A stretch of DNA of 64,000 nt from Rhodocyclaceae bacterium (GTDB taxonomy: Bacteria; Pseudomonadota; Gammaproteobacteria; Burkholderiales; Rhodocyclaceae), in assembly GCA_023383815.1 (NCBI GenBank), contig JAHDYG010000017.1, positions 1-64,000 of the forward strand, read 5' to 3'. The notes under the pieces are model-generated. The model was not told where the DNA came from, made no database searches, and saw only the letters and a list, made by a program, of their open reading frames with translations. Shown piece after piece: positions 1 through 8,080 of this stretch; positions within the stretch are counted from its first letter, which is position 1, and each line of letters opens with the position of its first letter. Made by a program: the position numbers and the translations under genes.

Positions 1-47
1 GATAGTTCGCGAGACTCTGAACAGCGACCTCTCCGCGTAGCGGCTTC

Positions 48-116
48 GTTCAACCTTGCGGTCCACCGGACGCTGCGCGATAAAGCCGCGCAGCGCCGGT
101 GACCTTCACGTTGGGC
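48..116 (+). other. Integron attC recombination site
   Basis: The site begins with GTTCAAC (48-54), which fits the R'' consensus RYYYAAC, and ends with GTTGGGC (110-116), which fits R' GTTRRRY. Between them CGCTGCGCG pairs with CGCGCAGCG and CACCGG with CCGGTG, leaving one unpaired A on one arm, as expected for the extrahelical base of a folded attC. Length and layout match a short attC. It would close a cassette lying left of the window and opens the toxin-antitoxin cassette that follows. No integrase gene is visible; by the usual polarity it would lie to the left. Confidence 0.75.
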
Positions 117-131
117 CTCTTAATACGCCGG

Positions 132-160
132 TTGACGTTGCGTACGTTAATACGTACCAT
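132..160 (+). promoter_or_regulatory. Promoter and operator of the yefM-yoeB cassette
   Basis: TTGACG (132-137) and TACCAT (155-160) are spaced by 17 bases and form a plausible sigma-70 promoter. It is overlapped by a palindrome, GTACGT-TAAT-ACGTAC (142-157), placed where an antitoxin would repress its own transcription. Autoregulation is known for YefM/YoeB systems; the site assignment is inference. Confidence 0.55.
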
Positions 161-186
161 TGGGCTCTACGAGAAGGAGATTGAAA

Positions 187-429
187 ATGGCTACCCTTAC
201 CGCGAGCGAAGCCCGCGCCAACCTGTACCGCCTCATCGACCAGGCGGCTGAATCACATCAGCCCATCCACATTGCCGGAAAAAGGACAAGTGCGGTTCTC
301 CTGTCCACAGAGGATTGGGACGCCATCCAGGAAACGCTCTACCTACTTTCGATTCCAGGTATGCGCGAATCAATCAAGGTAGGTATGGCCGAGCCTCTTG
401 GCAAGAGTGCCAAGGAGCTTAAGTGGTGA
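187..429 (+). CDS. yefM: Antitoxin, Phd/YefM family
   Basis: An 80-residue antitoxin that should bind and neutralise the YoeB-type toxin encoded next to it and repress the shared promoter. The N-terminal half (TLTASEARANLYRLIDQ) is the Phd/YefM DNA-binding fold, and the C-terminal half, with the YLLSIPGMRESI segment, is the toxin-wrapping region typical of YefM. The ATG at 187 is chosen because AGAAGGAGA lies just upstream; an upstream TTG at 160 is in frame but has no such site. The stop overlaps the toxin start. The gene lies between attC sites, so it is an integron cassette, a common setting for stabilising toxin-antitoxin pairs. Confidence 0.88.
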   Translation: MATLTASEARANLYRLIDQAAESHQPIHIAGKRTSAVLLSTEDWDAIQETLYLLSIPGMRESIKVGMAEPLGKSAKELKW

Positions 430-689
430 GTTGGCAGGTCGTCTATTCCAAGCACGCGCAGAAGGATGCAAAGAAACTGGCGGCCGCAGGCCTGAAGAGC
501 AAAGCGCTGGAAGTACTGGCTGTTCTGGCTACCGATCCGTTTCAGAACCCACCGCCGTACGAAAAGCTTGTGGGTGACTTGGCCGGTGCCTATTCGCGAC
601 GCATCAATATTCAGCACCGGTTGGTCTACGAGGTATTTGCCAAGGAGCATGTCGTCCGTGTCCTTCGCATGTGGTCTCACTACGAATAA
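423..689 (+). CDS. yoeB: YoeB/Txe-family mRNA interferase toxin
   Basis: An 88-residue member of the ribosome-dependent endoribonuclease family YoeB, which cleaves mRNA in the ribosomal A site. The family core is intact: PYEKLVGDLAGAYSRRIN followed by QHRLVYEV and the C-terminal RMWSHYE, containing the Arg and the terminal His-Tyr that correspond to catalytic residues of Escherichia coli YoeB. The start is GTG at 423, or GTG at 426, overlapping the antitoxin stop so the pair is translationally coupled. The TAA stop (687-689) lies inside the 14-base inverted repeat that begins the downstream attC-like site. Confidence 0.88.
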   Translation: MVSWQVVYSKHAQKDAKKLAAAGLKSKALEVLAVLATDPFQNPPPYEKLVGDLAGAYSRRINIQHRLVYEVFAKEHVVRVLRMWSHYE

Positions 690-692
690 GAG

Positions 693-751
693 GCCCAACG
701 ATCAAGGTGATGTCGTGATCGCGAAACGAGCCACGACATGAACCGGCGGGT
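693..751 (+). other. Degenerate attC-like site at the end of the cassette array
   Basis: GCCCAAC (693-699) fits the R'' consensus and is followed by the hairpin arms ATGTCGTG (710-717) and CACGACAT (732-739). No GTTRRRY R' box follows before the next gene; CGGCGGGT (744-751) is the nearest weak match. TAAGAGGCCCAACG (687-700) is the exact inverse complement of CGTTGGGCCTCTTA (109-122), so both ends of the cassette carry matching cores. I infer a decayed terminal attC that is probably no longer active at its right end. Confidence 0.5.
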
Positions 752-779
752 GTCGATAGAACGCCGATGAGGGGATGCC

Positions 780-1130
780 ATGAGTAGAACCGAGGTCTGC
801 GATCCGTCCGGATTCGCGCGCACGCCCGAGCCGCCGTACTACGCGGTGATCTTTTCGTCGCGACGGACCGAGGGCGATCACGGTTACGCGCAGATGGCCG
901 AACGCATGCTGACGCTGGCGGCCGGGCAGCCCGGCTTTCTCGGCGCCGAGAGCGTGCGCGGGGCCGATGGATTCGGGATCACGGTTTCGTACTGGTCCTC
1001 GCCCGAGGCGATCGGTGCGTGGAAGGCGAACGTCGAGCACCTGGCAGCGCAGGAGATGGGCCGGCGGCAATGGTACGAGCGCTACGAGATCCGGGTTGCG
1101 AAAGTCGAGCGGGCGTACGGCAAGCGGTGA
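780..1130 (+). CDS. Antibiotic biosynthesis monooxygenase (ABM) domain protein
   Basis: A 116-residue protein of the dimeric alpha/beta-barrel ABM type. The family features are the strand YYAVIFSSRR, the helix around YAQMAERMLTLAAGQPGFLG, the ES segment, and the strand ITVSYWSSPEAIGAWKAN with the conserved Trp. Proteins like this are often heme-degrading or quinol monooxygenases, but many have no known substrate, and nothing here fixes one. It starts with ATG at 780 right after the integron end, so it may be the first ordinary chromosomal gene. It converges with the MFS gene. Confidence 0.8.
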   Translation: MSRTEVCDPSGFARTPEPPYYAVIFSSRRTEGDHGYAQMAERMLTLAAGQPGFLGAESVRGADGFGITVSYWSSPEAIGAWKANVEHLAAQEMGRRQWYERYEIRVAKVERAYGKR

Positions 1131-1164
1131 GCGGGCCGCTGACTGGACCTGAAGCCCGCCCGGC

Positions 1165-2427
1165 TTACGGCGTCTGCGTGCGCCCGGCGAGCCGCCGCAG
1201 CCACAGCGCGACGAAGAACGCCAGCGCGGTGCAGCCGAGGAGCAGCGCGACGGTGCCGGTCCATTGCCCGGCGCTCCAGGCGAAGCCACCGGCGGTGCCG
1301 AGCACGCTGCTGCCGAAGTAGTAGCTGCACAGGTAGAGGGCCGCAGCCAGCGCACGCCGCTCCTGTGCCCGCTTGCCGACCCAGGCGCTCGCCGCGCTGT
1401 GGGTGGCGAAATAGCCGAAGGTGAACACCGCGACCCCCGCGATCACGACCACGAGCCGGTCGCTCACCGTCAGCGCGAGGCCGGCGGCCATGACCAGCGT
1501 CATCACCCACAGCACGTTGTGGCGGCCGATGCGGTCGGCGAGCTGGCCCGACCAGGCCGAGGCAAAGGTGCCCACCAGATACAGCAGGAAGACCGCGCCG
1601 ATTGCGGTCTGCCCGAGGCCGAAGGGTTCGGCCTGGAGGCGGAAGCCGAGGTAGTTGTAGAGCCCCACGAACGCGCCCATGATCAGGAAGGCGGTCAGGA
1701 ACAGCCACGGCAGGCCGCGGTCGCGGTAGATCGCGGCGACGTCGCTCAGGATGCGGCGCGGGGTCGCCGGGCGTGCGCTGAAGTGGCGTGAAGCGGGCAG
1801 GCCGCGCCAGAACGCGAGCGCCGCGAACACGCCGACGATGCCGAGCACGCCGAGCGCGATGCGCCAGGAGCCGAAATCAGTCAAGAGCGCCGCCAGAAAG
1901 CGCCCGCTCATGCCCCCGAGCGCATTGCCCGCGATGTAGAGCCCCATGGCCCGGCCCTGGGCGTTCGGCGCGATCTCCTCGCCGAGCCAGGCCATGGCCG
2001 CCGCCGGAACGCCGGCCAGCGCCAGGCCGAGGAGCGCGCGCAGCACCAGCAACTGATCGAAATCGGTGACGAAGGCCGAGGCGAGGGCGAGGAGTGCTGC
2101 GAGGAACAGCGCGCCCGTCATGATGCGGCTGCGCCCGAAACGGTCGGACAGGATGCTGGCCGGAATCAGCGCCAGCGCCAGCGCGCCGGTGCCGGCCGAG
2201 ACCGAGAGACTGACGCGGGCCGGGCTGACCCCGAACTCGTCGGCCAGCAGCGGCAGGATGGGCTGCGTGCCATACAGCATCGCGAAGGTCGCGAAGCCGC
2301 CGACGAAAAGCGCCAGCACGGCGCGCCGATAGGCCGCGGTGCCCGCTTCGAGGCGATCGGAAGCGGGGTGGGCGGGACGGGCGTCGAGTTCGCCCGGAGC
2401 GGCGGGCAGGGCGGATGTGGGGTTCAT
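1165..2427 (-). CDS. MFS transporter, YnfM-like exporter
   Basis: A 420-residue major facilitator superfamily protein with about 12 membrane segments, expected in the inner membrane as a proton-driven exporter. The first segment (LALFVGGFATFAMLYGTQPILPLLADEF) and the loop SDRFGRSRIM between helices 2 and 3 match the family signature and resemble the YnfM group. A roughly 35-residue hydrophilic N-terminus precedes the first helix. It is divergently transcribed from a LysR-type regulator across a 76-base gap carrying a palindrome, so that regulator probably controls it. The substrate cannot be read from the sequence. Confidence 0.85.
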   Translation of the reverse strand: MNPTSALPAAPGELDARPAHPASDRLEAGTAAYRRAVLALFVGGFATFAMLYGTQPILPLLADEFGVSPARVSLSVSAGTGALALALIPASILSDRFGRSRIMTGALFLAALLALASAFVTDFDQLLVLRALLGLALAGVPAAAMAWLGEEIAPNAQGRAMGLYIAGNALGGMSGRFLAALLTDFGSWRIALGVLGIVGVFAALAFWRGLPASRHFSARPATPRRILSDVAAIYRDRGLPWLFLTAFLIMGAFVGLYNYLGFRLQAEPFGLGQTAIGAVFLLYLVGTFASAWSGQLADRIGRHNVLWVMTLVMAAGLALTVSDRLVVVIAGVAVFTFGYFATHSAASAWVGKRAQERRALAAALYLCSYYFGSSVLGTAGGFAWSAGQWTGTVALLLGCTALAFFVALWLRRLAGRTQTP

Positions 2428-2442
2428 GGATGCAATCGTAGA

Positions 2443-2457
2443 TTGTCAAAGTGACAA
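2443..2457. promoter_or_regulatory. Palindromic operator between MFS and LysR genes
   Basis: TTGTCA-AAG-TGACAA is a perfect inverted repeat centred in the divergent MFS/LysR intergenic region. LysR-type proteins usually bind interrupted palindromes at exactly this kind of position, so it is the best candidate site for the adjacent regulator. Confidence 0.5.
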
Positions 2458-2503
2458 CAGTCCAATATATTCAAAAGCATGAAGTGATACATTTGGTAGA
2501 TAT

Positions 2504-3412
2504 ATGGAGCTGAGACACCTGCGCTACTTCGTCGCCGTCGCCGAGACGCTGAGCTTCACCCGGGCGGCCGAGCGCCTGCACATCGGCCAGCCCCCGCTGT
2601 CGATGCAGATCCGCGACCTCGAAGAAGAGCTCGGTGCGCGGCTCTTCGAGCGCTCGCGGCGCAAGGTTGCGCTGACCGAGGCCGGCCTGCGCTTTCTCGA
2701 ACACGCCCGGGCGATTCTCGAGCGCGCCGCGCGGGCCGCCGAGGAGGCCCGCCGCGCCGCGGCCGGCGAGCTGGGCGAGCTGCGCGTCGGTTTCACCTCA
2801 TCACTCCCCTACAGCGAGATGCTGCCGGCGCTGCTGTCGGGGTTTCGCCGCCGCCATCCGGAGGTACGCCTGCAATTGCGCGAACTCTTCACCGCCGCGC
2901 AGTTTGCGGCGCTCGCGGAAGGCGAGCTGGATGTCGGGCTGGTGCGGGTGGGCGCACAGGGCGCACCGCCCGGGATTGCCTTGCAGGAGCTGGGGCGTGA
3001 TCCGCTGTGCGTCGTCGTGCACGCGAGCCATGCCCTGGCGCAGCGCGCCGCAATAAGTTTTGCGGAACTCGCCGAGGAAGGGTTCATTACCTTCCCGCGT
3101 GGTGCCGGCACGGGGCTGCCCGACCTGCTGCAGACTCTGGCCGGCGCGGCGGGGTTCGTGCCAAAGATCGTCCAGACCGCGCGCGAGGCGACCACCCAGA
3201 TCGGACTCGTCGCCGCGGGGCTCGGCCTTGCCGTACTGCCGGCGCCGCTTTCCTGCGTGCGGATTCCGCGCGTGCGCTACCTCCCGCTGACCGATGCCGG
3301 GGCCGAGTTCCCGCTTTCGGTCGCGTGGCCGGATCGCGAGCCGGCGCCGGTCACGGCCCGCTTTCTCGCGGTGCTCGAGGAAGTGCGTGCGACCCCGCCA
3401 GGGAGCGCTTGA
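2504..3412 (+). CDS. LysR-family transcriptional regulator
   Basis: A 302-residue LysR-type regulator. The winged helix-turn-helix is at residues 1-60 (MELRHLRYFVAVAETLSFTRAAERL, then QPPLSMQIRDLEEELGARLFER), followed by a linker helix rich in Ala and Glu and a periplasmic-binding-protein-like effector domain starting near residue 90. The N-terminal sequence resembles the CatR/BenM-like subgroup. It is divergent from the MFS exporter and probably controls it in response to a small molecule. Start ATG at 2504. Confidence 0.9.
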   Translation: MELRHLRYFVAVAETLSFTRAAERLHIGQPPLSMQIRDLEEELGARLFERSRRKVALTEAGLRFLEHARAILERAARAAEEARRAAAGELGELRVGFTSSLPYSEMLPALLSGFRRRHPEVRLQLRELFTAAQFAALAEGELDVGLVRVGAQGAPPGIALQELGRDPLCVVVHASHALAQRAAISFAELAEEGFITFPRGAGTGLPDLLQTLAGAAGFVPKIVQTAREATTQIGLVAAGLGLAVLPAPLSCVRIPRVRYLPLTDAGAEFPLSVAWPDREPAPVTARFLAVLEEVRATPPGSA

Positions 3413-3464
3413 TGCGACCGCCCGGCCCTGCGACGATGGCAGAAGAAATCGACGAGGAGGCGGG

Positions 3465-3515
3465 ATGAAGCACACGATGTCGAACCGGCGGCCCGCGTGC
3501 GCGGTGCGCCCATGA
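3465..3515 (+). CDS. Possible 16-codon leader ORF coupled to the membrane protein gene
   Basis: A short ORF encoding MKHTMSNRRPACAVRP. It has a strong ribosome site, GAGGAGG, a few bases upstream of its ATG (3465), and its TGA stop overlaps the ATG of the next gene (ATGA at 3512-3515). The next gene has no convincing ribosome site of its own. Translational coupling through this leader is inference; the peptide itself is not recognised. Confidence 0.35.
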   Translation: MKHTMSNRRPACAVRP

Positions 3516-4399
3516 ACGGCGATCGCAGCGCCTCGGCCGCTGCGGGGGCGGATCCGGATGGTGCCGACGCGCGCGCGGTCGCGACCGCGTGGTCGCAGCT
3601 GCGGCGCGAGGGGCCGGCGGCGCTCGAATGGTTGCGCGAGGGCGGGCTGGCCGATGCGCGGGCGCGGGCGCTCGGGCTGGTGTGGGCCGGTTCGATCCCC
3701 TTTGCCGGCTACCTGTGGCTCGGCTGGACGCCGCTCCTGATGATCGCCTGGCTGCTGATCGACTGCGTCAATACCCTGATCGCCGACGTGCTGCGCCTGG
3801 CGCTCGCGCCGCGCGCCATCGACCGCGCACACCGGCGCGATCAGCAGTGCACGCGCGTGCTCGGCCTGTCGTCGGAGCTGGCGAGGGCCGTGCCGCGGCC
3901 GGCCATCGTGAATCAGCAGCGCACGGCGCCGCAATTGCTGTTCTTCTTCGGGCTCATGGCGACGCTCTTCATGCTTGCGTTCGCGGTGCCGGGGGCGCCG
4001 AACCTGGGCATCGGACAGTGGAGCGAGCTCTTCGCCGATCCGGTCCTGCCCTGGCTCGTGGGGCTCGACCTGCTGCGCCAGGCGGGCGGGGCGCTGCTTG
4101 CGGGGTTGCAGGCGCGGGCGGCCGAGCGCCAGGCCGGGCGCGTTCGCCCGGTGCGGATCTTCGTCGAATCGGGCAGCAACGCGGTGCTCTACGCCGGGCT
4201 GCTGGTGCTGATCTGGCTGCCCGCGAACTATGGCCTGACCGGCGCGCTGATCATGCTCGCGCTCCTCAACGGGCTGCGCCTCGCCTTCGGGCTCTACGCC
4301 TGGGGCTTCTTTCCGCGGGCACTGCGTACGCTGCAGTTGCAGCTCGAAGGCGCGGGAGAGCCCCCATCGAACCCTGCCCGCACGAAAGGCCCGCCATGA
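3512..4399 (+). CDS. Hypothetical membrane protein, partner of the PPDK-like protein
   Basis: A 295-residue integral membrane protein that I do not recognise. Hydrophobic segments appear near GYLWLGWTPLLMIAWLLI, LLFFFGLMATLFMLAFAV, AVLYAGLLVLIWLPANY and ALIMLALLNGLRLAFGLYAW, giving about five or six helices with a basic loop between the first two. The ATG at 3512 overlaps the stop of a short leader ORF. Its own stop overlaps the start of the downstream ATP-grasp gene by ATGA, so the two are co-translated and probably function together, perhaps with this protein anchoring the other at the membrane. No function is claimed. Confidence 0.7.
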   Translation: MNGDRSASAAAGADPDGADARAVATAWSQLRREGPAALEWLREGGLADARARALGLVWAGSIPFAGYLWLGWTPLLMIAWLLIDCVNTLIADVLRLALAPRAIDRAHRRDQQCTRVLGLSSELARAVPRPAIVNQQRTAPQLLFFFGLMATLFMLAFAVPGAPNLGIGQWSELFADPVLPWLVGLDLLRQAGGALLAGLQARAAERQAGRVRPVRIFVESGSNAVLYAGLLVLIWLPANYGLTGALIMLALLNGLRLAFGLYAWGFFPRALRTLQLQLEGAGEPPSNPARTKGPP

Positions 4400-6972
4400 C
4401 CGCTCCCGACCCGAACGCGTTTGCTCCCACCACCGGCCTTGCCGGGCTCGACGCCGTGCTGTGTGGCGTGGTCCGCGGCGACAACATCGTGTGGCAGATC
4501 CAGAGCCTGGAGGAATACCGCGCGCTGGTCGGGCCCTACGCCGAGGCCGCGCGGCGCCAGTGCCGGCGCCTGATCTACTTCCGTTTTGCTTCGCACGCGC
4601 CGCTCCTCGACGGCGCCGGCGCGCACGGCGTCGAGATCCACCATCCGCTGCCGCAGGAAGGCTTCGAGACCTTCGTCGACCAGGTGCATACGGTGATCGA
4701 GGCGGCCGGGCGCGAGACGATGTACGTGTTCGACTGCCTGTCGGAACTGGCCGAAGTGTGGCAGTCCGACCGCATGATGGGCAACTTCTTCCGCCTGACC
4801 TGCCCGCGCCTCTACGACCTCGACACGGTCACCTACTTCGGGGTGCTGCGCAACCGTCACGCCCGCGCGGGCATGGACGTGATCCAGGAGACGACGCAGT
4901 TCCTGCTCGACGTCTTCCATTGCCAGGGGCGCCACTACATCCGGCCGATCAAGGTGCAGCACCGCTCGGCGGCGGCGATGAACCTGATCCACGCCTGGGA
5001 GGAGGGCGACGTGTTCCGCCCGGTCAGCGACAGTGCGACGGTCTCGGAGGTGCTGGCCGATTCGGGGTGGCCGGGGCTGGAAAGCGGCGTGTCCGACCCA
5101 TGGCAGCGCGAGTTTGCGGCGGCGCGCGTGCTCGTGGTGCTGCGCCGGGCGGGGCGCGCCGAGCCGGAGAAGGAGGCTGACGCCTGCCAGCGCCTCGCGC
5201 GCCTGCTGTTTCCGGACGACCCCGGGATGGCGCGGCTCACCGCAGGCTACTTCGTGCTCGACGACCTGCTCGCGATCCGCGACCGCATGATCGGCGCCGG
5301 GGTGATTGGCGGCAAGGCGCTCGGGATGCTGGTCGCGCGTGCGGTGCTGCGCCGCGATGCACCCGCGCTCGGCGCGCGGCTGGAGGCGCACGACTCGTTC
5401 TACGTCGGCACCGAGGTCTTCGACACCTTCCTCGTCGACAACGCGGTGTGGTGGATCAAGCGCCGCCAGCGCGACCCGGCGACCTTTCTCGATCAGCTCG
5501 ACATCGCGCGCCAGCGCATCCTGCGCGGCACGTTCCGGCCCGAGACGATCCGCCAGTTCGAGGGCATGCTCGACTACTTCGGCGAGTGGCCCTTCGTCGT
5601 GCGCTCCAGCTCGCGGCTCGAAGACCGCTACGGCAACGCGTTTGCCGGGCAGTATGAAAGCGTGTTCTGCGTGAACCAGGGCTCGCGCGACCGGCGCCTG
5701 GCCGAACTTCTCGAAGCGGTGCGCACGGTCTATGCGAGCACGCTCGCCGAGCCGGCTCTGCGCTATCGCGAACGGCGCGGCCTGCTCGGCGAGAGCGAGC
5801 AGATGGCGCTGCTCATCATGCGCGTTTCGGGCACCGCCGGAACCCGCTACTTCCACCCCCATGCCGCGGGGGTCGGGCTGTCGCTCAATCCCTATCCGTG
5901 GAATCCGCGCATCGACATGCGCGCCGGGGTCGTGCGTCTCGTGGCCGGCCTCGGCACGCGGGCGGTCGACCGCAGCGATGACGACTACACGCGCCTGATC
6001 GCGCTCAACGCCCCCGATCTGCGCCCGGAGACGAGCTTCGGTGCGATCGCGCGCCATGCCCAGCGGCGCATGGATGCGCTCGACCAGCAGGAGAACCGGC
6101 CGGTGTCGGGGCTGTTCACTGAACTCGTGCGCGGCCGGACGGATTTCCCGTTTGCGCTGCTGACCACGCGCGAACGCGCCGAGGGGCCGGCTTTCCTGAC
6201 CTTCGACGGACTGATCGCCGAAACCCCGTTCGTGGCCGACCTGCGCGAGATGCTCGCCTGCCTGCATGCGGCCTACCAGCACGCGGTCGAGATCGAGTTT
6301 GCGCTCAATGTGCTGCGCGACGGCAGCTACCGGATCAACCTGCTGCAGTGCCGGCCGATGCAGGTGCGCGACCTGGCGGGAACCGCCACCGTGGAGCCGC
6401 CATCGGGCGTGCCCTGCCCGGTGCTTGCGCAGGGCGCGGTGATCGGGCCCGGGCGTGTCTTGCGGCCCGATCGCATCGTGTACGTCCGGCCGGACGCTTA
6501 CGGGGGCTTGAGCCCGGCCGACCGGGTCGCGCTCGCGCGCCTGATCGGGGCGATCGGCGAGGCGAGCCGCGCGCGCTGCCTGCTCGTACTGGGGCCGGGG
6601 CGCTGGGGTTCGCACGATCCGTGGCTCGGCATCCCGGTTTCCTTCAACGAGATCCGCCACGTCGCAGCGCTGTGCGAGATCGTCGCGATGCACGAGCATC
6701 TGGTGCCCGACGTGTCGCTCGGCACGCACTTCCTCAACGAGCTGATCGAGGCGGACGTGCTGTACTTCGCGCTCTTCCCGCGGCGCGAGGGCAACCACCT
6801 CGACGAGGCGGCCCTGCTCGCGCTGCCGAACCAGTTGCCTGCGCTGCTGCCTGAACTGCCTGACATCGGGCGCTGGGCCGGCGTCGTGCACGTGGCCGAT
6901 CCGCCGCCGGACGCCTTCGTGCTGTACGCCGACGCGATGGGTCAGCGGGTGGCGCTGGCCGCTTCCGGCTGA
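4396..6972 (+). CDS. Protein with KaiC/RecA-like N-terminus and pyruvate-phosphate-dikinase ATP-grasp domain
   Basis: An 858-residue protein. Residues about 10-235 look like a KaiC/RAD55-type RecA fold (GLAGLDAVLCGVVRGDNIVW, then a Walker-B-like YVFDCLSEL), but the Walker A lysine loop is missing. From about residue 300 there is a PPDK/PEP-synthase nucleotide-binding domain (GGKALGM; WPFVVRSSSRLEDRYGNAF; FAGQYESVF). The phosphohistidine swivelling domain and TIM barrel of true PEP synthase are absent; the C-terminal 200 residues are unrecognised. It may therefore use ATP to phosphorylate an unknown partner. The start is set by ATGA overlap with the upstream membrane protein gene. A much longer upstream reading is only a shadow frame. 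Confidence 0.75.
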   Translation: MTAPDPNAFAPTTGLAGLDAVLCGVVRGDNIVWQIQSLEEYRALVGPYAEAARRQCRRLIYFRFASHAPLLDGAGAHGVEIHHPLPQEGFETFVDQVHTVIEAAGRETMYVFDCLSELAEVWQSDRMMGNFFRLTCPRLYDLDTVTYFGVLRNRHARAGMDVIQETTQFLLDVFHCQGRHYIRPIKVQHRSAAAMNLIHAWEEGDVFRPVSDSATVSEVLADSGWPGLESGVSDPWQREFAAARVLVVLRRAGRAEPEKEADACQRLARLLFPDDPGMARLTAGYFVLDDLLAIRDRMIGAGVIGGKALGMLVARAVLRRDAPALGARLEAHDSFYVGTEVFDTFLVDNAVWWIKRRQRDPATFLDQLDIARQRILRGTFRPETIRQFEGMLDYFGEWPFVVRSSSRLEDRYGNAFAGQYESVFCVNQGSRDRRLAELLEAVRTVYASTLAEPALRYRERRGLLGESEQMALLIMRVSGTAGTRYFHPHAAGVGLSLNPYPWNPRIDMRAGVVRLVAGLGTRAVDRSDDDYTRLIALNAPDLRPETSFGAIARHAQRRMDALDQQENRPVSGLFTELVRGRTDFPFALLTTRERAEGPAFLTFDGLIAETPFVADLREMLACLHAAYQHAVEIEFALNVLRDGSYRINLLQCRPMQVRDLAGTATVEPPSGVPCPVLAQGAVIGPGRVLRPDRIVYVRPDAYGGLSPADRVALARLIGAIGEASRARCLLVLGPGRWGSHDPWLGIPVSFNEIRHVAALCEIVAMHEHLVPDVSLGTHFLNELIEADVLYFALFPRREGNHLDEAALLALPNQLPALLPELPDIGRWAGVVHVADPPPDAFVLYADAMGQRVALAASG

Positions 6973-6975
6973 AGC

Positions 6976-7890
6976 TCACGGACGCGACGAGGCATTCATC
7001 GCTGCGGCCTCCTCGCGCAGCCACCCGGCGAAGCGCTCGACCTCGGGGCGGGCGCTGCCCGGCGCATGCACGAGCCAGTAGCCGCGCCCCTCGACCGCAC
7101 GCAGGTCGTGGCCGACGACCGCAAGACGCCCGTCGGCGAGCAGGTGGCCGATCAGTTGCGTGCGGCCGATCGCGATGCCCTGGCCGGCGACGGCGGCCTG
7201 GATCAGTTGATCGTAGTGGCTGAAGGTCAGGCGCGCGCGCGGGCGGATGCGCTCCAGCCCCTTGGCGGCCAGCCAGTCATCCCAGCCGAGCCACGGAAAG
7301 CGCCGGTCGTCCTGGTCGAGCAGCACGCTCCCGGACAGGGTCTCGGCATCGAGCGGGCGGGCCGCGAGCGCCGGGCTTGCGACCGGTGCGATCGACTCGC
7401 CGAACAGGCGCTCGGCACCGGGCGGAGCGGCCGGATCCTGGCAGTAGCGGATCGCCAGATCGACCCCGTCGCGTACGAGATCGACGATGCGGTTGGTGGC
7501 GTCGAGGCGTACGTCGATCTCCGGGTAGCGGGCCTGGAAGTGCACCAGGCGTGGCACGAGCCACAGCGCCGCGATCCCGATCGAAGCAGACAGCGTCACC
7601 CGCCGGACCGTCGGCGCGCGCAGCGTGGCGGCGAGGCGGGCGTACTCCTGCAACCAGGACTCGGCCGCCGCCGCCAGCCGCGCACCCTCCGGCGTCAGTT
7701 CGAGGCTGCGCACGCGGCGCACGAAGAGCGGCACGCCGAGCGCCGCTTCGAGCGTCTGCACCTGGCGGCTGATCGCCGATTGCGTCAGGAACAGCTCTTC
7801 GGCCGCGTGCGTGAAGCTCAGGTGGCGTGCGGCCGCGACAAAGCCGCGCAGCGGGTCGAGTGGAGGAAGCTTTGCGAAGGTGTCAGGCAT
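6976..7890 (-). CDS. LysR-family regulator, GcvA-like
   Basis: A 304-residue LysR-type regulator whose sequence is of the GcvA kind: PPLDPLRGFVAAARHLSFTHAAEELFLTQS in the helix-turn-helix and an effector domain beginning near residue 92 (RRVTLSASIGIAALWLVPRL) with the IDVRLDATNRIVDLVRDGVDLAIRY motif. In related genomes such a gene is often divergent from a DUF2917 gene; here only a remnant of that gene remains beside it and the intact copy is about 3 kb away. It converges with the PPDK-like gene with only three bases between them. Confidence 0.88.
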   Translation of the reverse strand: MPDTFAKLPPLDPLRGFVAAARHLSFTHAAEELFLTQSAISRQVQTLEAALGVPLFVRRVRSLELTPEGARLAAAAESWLQEYARLAATLRAPTVRRVTLSASIGIAALWLVPRLVHFQARYPEIDVRLDATNRIVDLVRDGVDLAIRYCQDPAAPPGAERLFGESIAPVASPALAARPLDAETLSGSVLLDQDDRRFPWLGWDDWLAAKGLERIRPRARLTFSHYDQLIQAAVAGQGIAIGRTQLIGHLLADGRLAVVGHDLRAVEGRGYWLVHAPGSARPEVERFAGWLREEAAAMNASSRP

Positions 7891-7894
7891 GACA

Positions 7895-8080
7895 AGAATG
7901 CATCTATTGAATGCAGAAATACCGTTTGTTCAGATGTTCATGGATGACGATACTGCATCCGGTGTGTTCCGGGCAAGGCTGCCCGGGGCGATCGGAAAGG
8001 AGCCGCAGGATCAAGAAGATGCGTCGTGGACCCGAGTACCGTAACCGCCTCCTTCTGCAATCTCGTTCTCGCTACGCGCC
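7895..8080 (+). repeat. Imperfect direct repeat, left copy (promoter region plus DUF2917 start)
   Basis: This stretch aligns almost end to end with 11006-11197. The longest perfect match is 23 bases (7936-7958 with 11049-11071), and further blocks such as AAATACCGTTTGTTC and CCGGGGCGATCGGAAA are shared. The alignment runs from the LysR promoter into the first codons of the DUF2917 gene and stops near 8080. The two copies bracket the module at 8171-10898. Confidence 0.8.

Noticed and set aside
4294-6891. An 865-codon minus-strand frame opposite the ATP-grasp gene
   Set aside because: No recognisable motif, and composition is that of a complementary strand of a high-GC gene.
4396-6972. Naming the ATP-grasp protein phosphoenolpyruvate synthase
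   Set aside because: The phosphohistidine and PEP-binding barrel domains are absent.
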